NCBI RefSeq assembly: GCF_014692505.1
Contig: NZ_JACNYK010000002.1
Coordinates: 1,116,001-1,180,000 of the forward strand
DNA from: Sphingobacterium arenae
Lineage (GTDB): Bacteria > Bacteroidota > Bacteroidia > Sphingobacteriales > Sphingobacteriaceae
Length of the DNA stretch: 64,000 nucleotides
Direction: 5' to 3'
Shown: positions 62,481 through 64,000 of the stretch, piece after piece
How the letters are laid out: every line of letters begins with the position of its first letter
Position numbering within the stretch: position 1 is the first letter of the stretch
Program-made: the position numbers and the translations under genes
Notes under the pieces: generated by a model
The model's input: only the letters and a program-made list of their open reading frames with translations
Told to the model about the DNA's origin: nothing
Databases searched by the model: none

Positions 62481-64000
62481 ATGCATACATTGGCCAAAGC
62501 TTTAATTACCCAGGTTTTATTATTGCTTATACTCCAAACCGCTAAAAGCCAAACTGGTGTAACTTCTCCAGGATTCCTGTCCATTACAAACAATGTCTTT
62601 TGGGATACCAAAGAGGGGCTTCCTCTCTACAGTCAGGGGGGCGGTATATTTAGGTTTAAAGATCCCGAAAGCGGAATCGAAAAATATTACTGGTATGGCG
62701 CACAATACAAAGAATCTGCTCAATATCGAAACGACCCATCTGTTACCCCACCCCGTGATAATTTTGTTTCGGTAACATGCTACACTTCCACGGACTTGGT
62801 AAACTGGGAATCAAAAGGAGATGTCCTTATACGTGCGGAAATGGACAAGCATCAACACACCCGGTGGGCCGGACGATTAGGTGTAGCTTACGTCAAAGAG
62901 ATTGACAAATATGCACTGTTTATACAGCACAATGCCGAGGTATTAGTAACGGTTTCCGACAGCCCCAATGGCCCTTTTAAATGGCATCAACGCATCAACA
63001 TGGAAGAAACGATCGGGACATCAAATACAGGGGATCAGACGGTGTTTACCGATGAAGATACCGGTATCTCTTATCTTGTTTATTCTTATGGAAAGGGACG
63101 CCATAAGCTTTATATATCGGAAATAGGTATGAAAGACGGGAAAGTCGGTTTATTGGACTGTACACAAGTTTATAAAGGTGCTGGTCGCGAAGGGAACTGT
63201 ATGTTCAAGTATAAGGGTAAATATTATCTGTTTGCGTCCAATCTGTATGGCTGGGATTCCTCGTATGCGTATTACCTCGTGGCGGACGATATTAGAGGAC
63301 CTTATACGCCAACCAATGAGATGTCGATCTTGCGCGGATCGGAAATGGATTATGCCCACGTGACACAGACTGGATTTTTTGTCAAGGTCAAAGGAAGTAA
63401 GCAAGAGACTGTGATTTATTGCGGCGACCGATGGGCTAATTTTGCGGGCAATGGCCTCGGATACAATCAGTGGTGTCCCCTATCGTTCGATGGAGAAACG
63501 CCTTATTTCAATTCCCTTAGCGCATGGTGCCTGAATCCGACCACCGGCGAATGGCAGGTAGACACGGGAAATAATTACATAAAAAATGGAAGCTTCGAGG
63601 CCGACCGCCGTCGGATTCCGAGCCCTATCAAGCCGGTGCAGGAGCAACTGCTGGGATGGGCGACAACGATCATCGAGGGCACAAAGTTGTCTGTTAGCGA
63701 CTCTACATCCCCCAGTCTAAATTATTTCAACACACAGCAGGATCGAAAAACTGTGATCGGTGAGAAGAGTCTTCAGATAAGCGATGTCGTCAACTTTAAA
63801 CGCAAAGTTGTGCAAACTGTCGAATCCAGTCCATACGTCGACTTGGAAGATGGTTATTACAACTTAACTGCAAAAATTAGAAACAGCGACGGATTTCGTA
63901 GACTCGAAATGTATGCCGAAAGTAGTGGTAATATCGTGAAGAAGTCCATATCTAAGTCGAACGACGGTTGGACTGCCATTGAAATCGAAAAGATACCTGT
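62481..64000 (+). CDS. Secreted GH43-type glycosidase (3' part cut by window edge)
   Basis: The frame opens at an ATG at 62481 and runs without stop to the right edge (506 codons seen). Signal peptide at about 1-23 (LITQVLLLLILQTAKSQ). A five-bladed propeller of the family 43 type follows (PLYSQGGGIFRFKD, KYYWYGAQYKES, CYTSTDLVNWESKGDVLI, DQTVFTDEDTGISYLVYSYG, KYYLFASNLYGWDSS). From about residue 370 a beta-sandwich module begins (NYIKNGSFEADRRRIPSP, LQISDVVNFKRKVVQ), likely carbohydrate-binding. Predicted arabinose-, xylose- or galactose-releasing enzyme; specificity not readable. Confidence 0.8.
   Translation, partial: MHTLAKALITQVLLLLILQTAKSQTGVTSPGFLSITNNVFWDTKEGLPLYSQGGGIFRFKDPESGIEKYYWYGAQYKESAQYRNDPSVTPPRDNFVSVTCYTSTDLVNWESKGDVLIRAEMDKHQHTRWAGRLGVAYVKEIDKYALFIQHNAEVLVTVSDSPNGPFKWHQRINMEETIGTSNTGDQTVFTDEDTGISYLVYSYGKGRHKLYISEIGMKDGKVGLLDCTQVYKGAGREGNCMFKYKGKYYLFASNLYGWDSSYAYYLVADDIRGPYTPTNEMSILRGSEMDYAHVTQTGFFVKVKGSKQETVIYCGDRWANFAGNGLGYNQWCPLSFDGETPYFNSLSAWCLNPTTGEWQVDTGNNYIKNGSFEADRRRIPSPIKPVQEQLLGWATTIIEGTKLSVSDSTSPSLNYFNTQQDRKTVIGEKSLQISDVVNFKRKVVQTVESSPYVDLEDGYYNLTAKIRNSDGFRRLEMYAESSGNIVKKSISKSNDGWTAIEIEKIP

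Overview
The window reads as chromosome of a Sphingobacteriaceae-type Bacteroidota (Sphingobacterium/Olivibacter/Pedobacter-like). The basis is two ECF sigma/FecR/SusC/SusD systems, lipoproteins with Bacteroidota-style signal peptides, a LytS/LytTR pair, a TM2-SHOCT protein and weak ribosome binding sites. This assignment is inference; no rRNA or other species marker lies in the window. No tRNA, CRISPR array, transposase or integrase was seen.

Layout. 1-1.8 kb: a TPR protein cut by the left edge and a beta-propeller lipoprotein. 2.1-15.4 kb: an AT-rich mosaic island of small, mostly plus-strand accessory genes (Fic, RibD/DHFR-like, broken ORF6N, small orphans, KilA-N remnant, zeta-like toxin with partner, TlpA-TPR chimera, GNAT, amidohydrolase, MutS-like ATPase, AlbA/ATPase regulator). 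Pieces of the same or related genes and a repeated intergenic sequence are scattered among them. 15.4-17.3 kb: a divergent adenylosuccinate synthetase plus a Crp/Fnr regulator. 17.4-24.8 kb (minus strand): ECF sigma, FecR, SusC without an STN domain, SusD and an acid-phosphatase-type metallophosphoesterase. 24.9-29.5 kb: LpxL-type acyltransferase, two outer-membrane barrels, LytTR regulator and histidine kinase. 29.7-36.2 kb: YceI, a repeat lipoprotein, 5-oxoprolinase pxpB-pxpC-pxpA and an SF1 helicase. 36.5-42.4 kb: SelO followed by another pile of gene fragments, TM2-SHOCT, a quinone oxidoreductase divergent from HxlR across a perfect palindrome, a VOC protein, a SUMF1-domain protein and an MBL hydrolase. 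42.7-53.1 kb: a complete polysaccharide utilisation locus (ECF sigma, FecR, SusC with STN, SusD, heparinase II/III-type lyase, GH88). 53.3-56.5 kb: a membrane protein, a barrel, an Mph-type macrolide phosphotransferase and a YdeI-like protein. 56.6-62.1 kb: two paralogous amidohydrolases, one exported and one cytoplasmic, transcribed divergently around a 17-bp inverted repeat, with an ankyrin lipoprotein, an AraC regulator and an aldo/keto reductase. 62.5 kb-end: a secreted GH43-type hydrolase cut by the right edge.

The strongest unexplained signals are four. (1) A perfect DNA palindrome lies at the same codons in both KilA-N remnants; its arms differ between copies but every arm change is matched by a complementary one. 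(2) At least ten gene pieces (MutS, ORF6N x3, AlbA, DHFR, KilA-N x2, UbiE and a short unknown gene) share the island, several with their parent gene in the same window. (3) A PurA paralogue has altered substrate loops and sits next to a Crp regulator. (4) A short membrane ORF is interrupted at an eight-G run.
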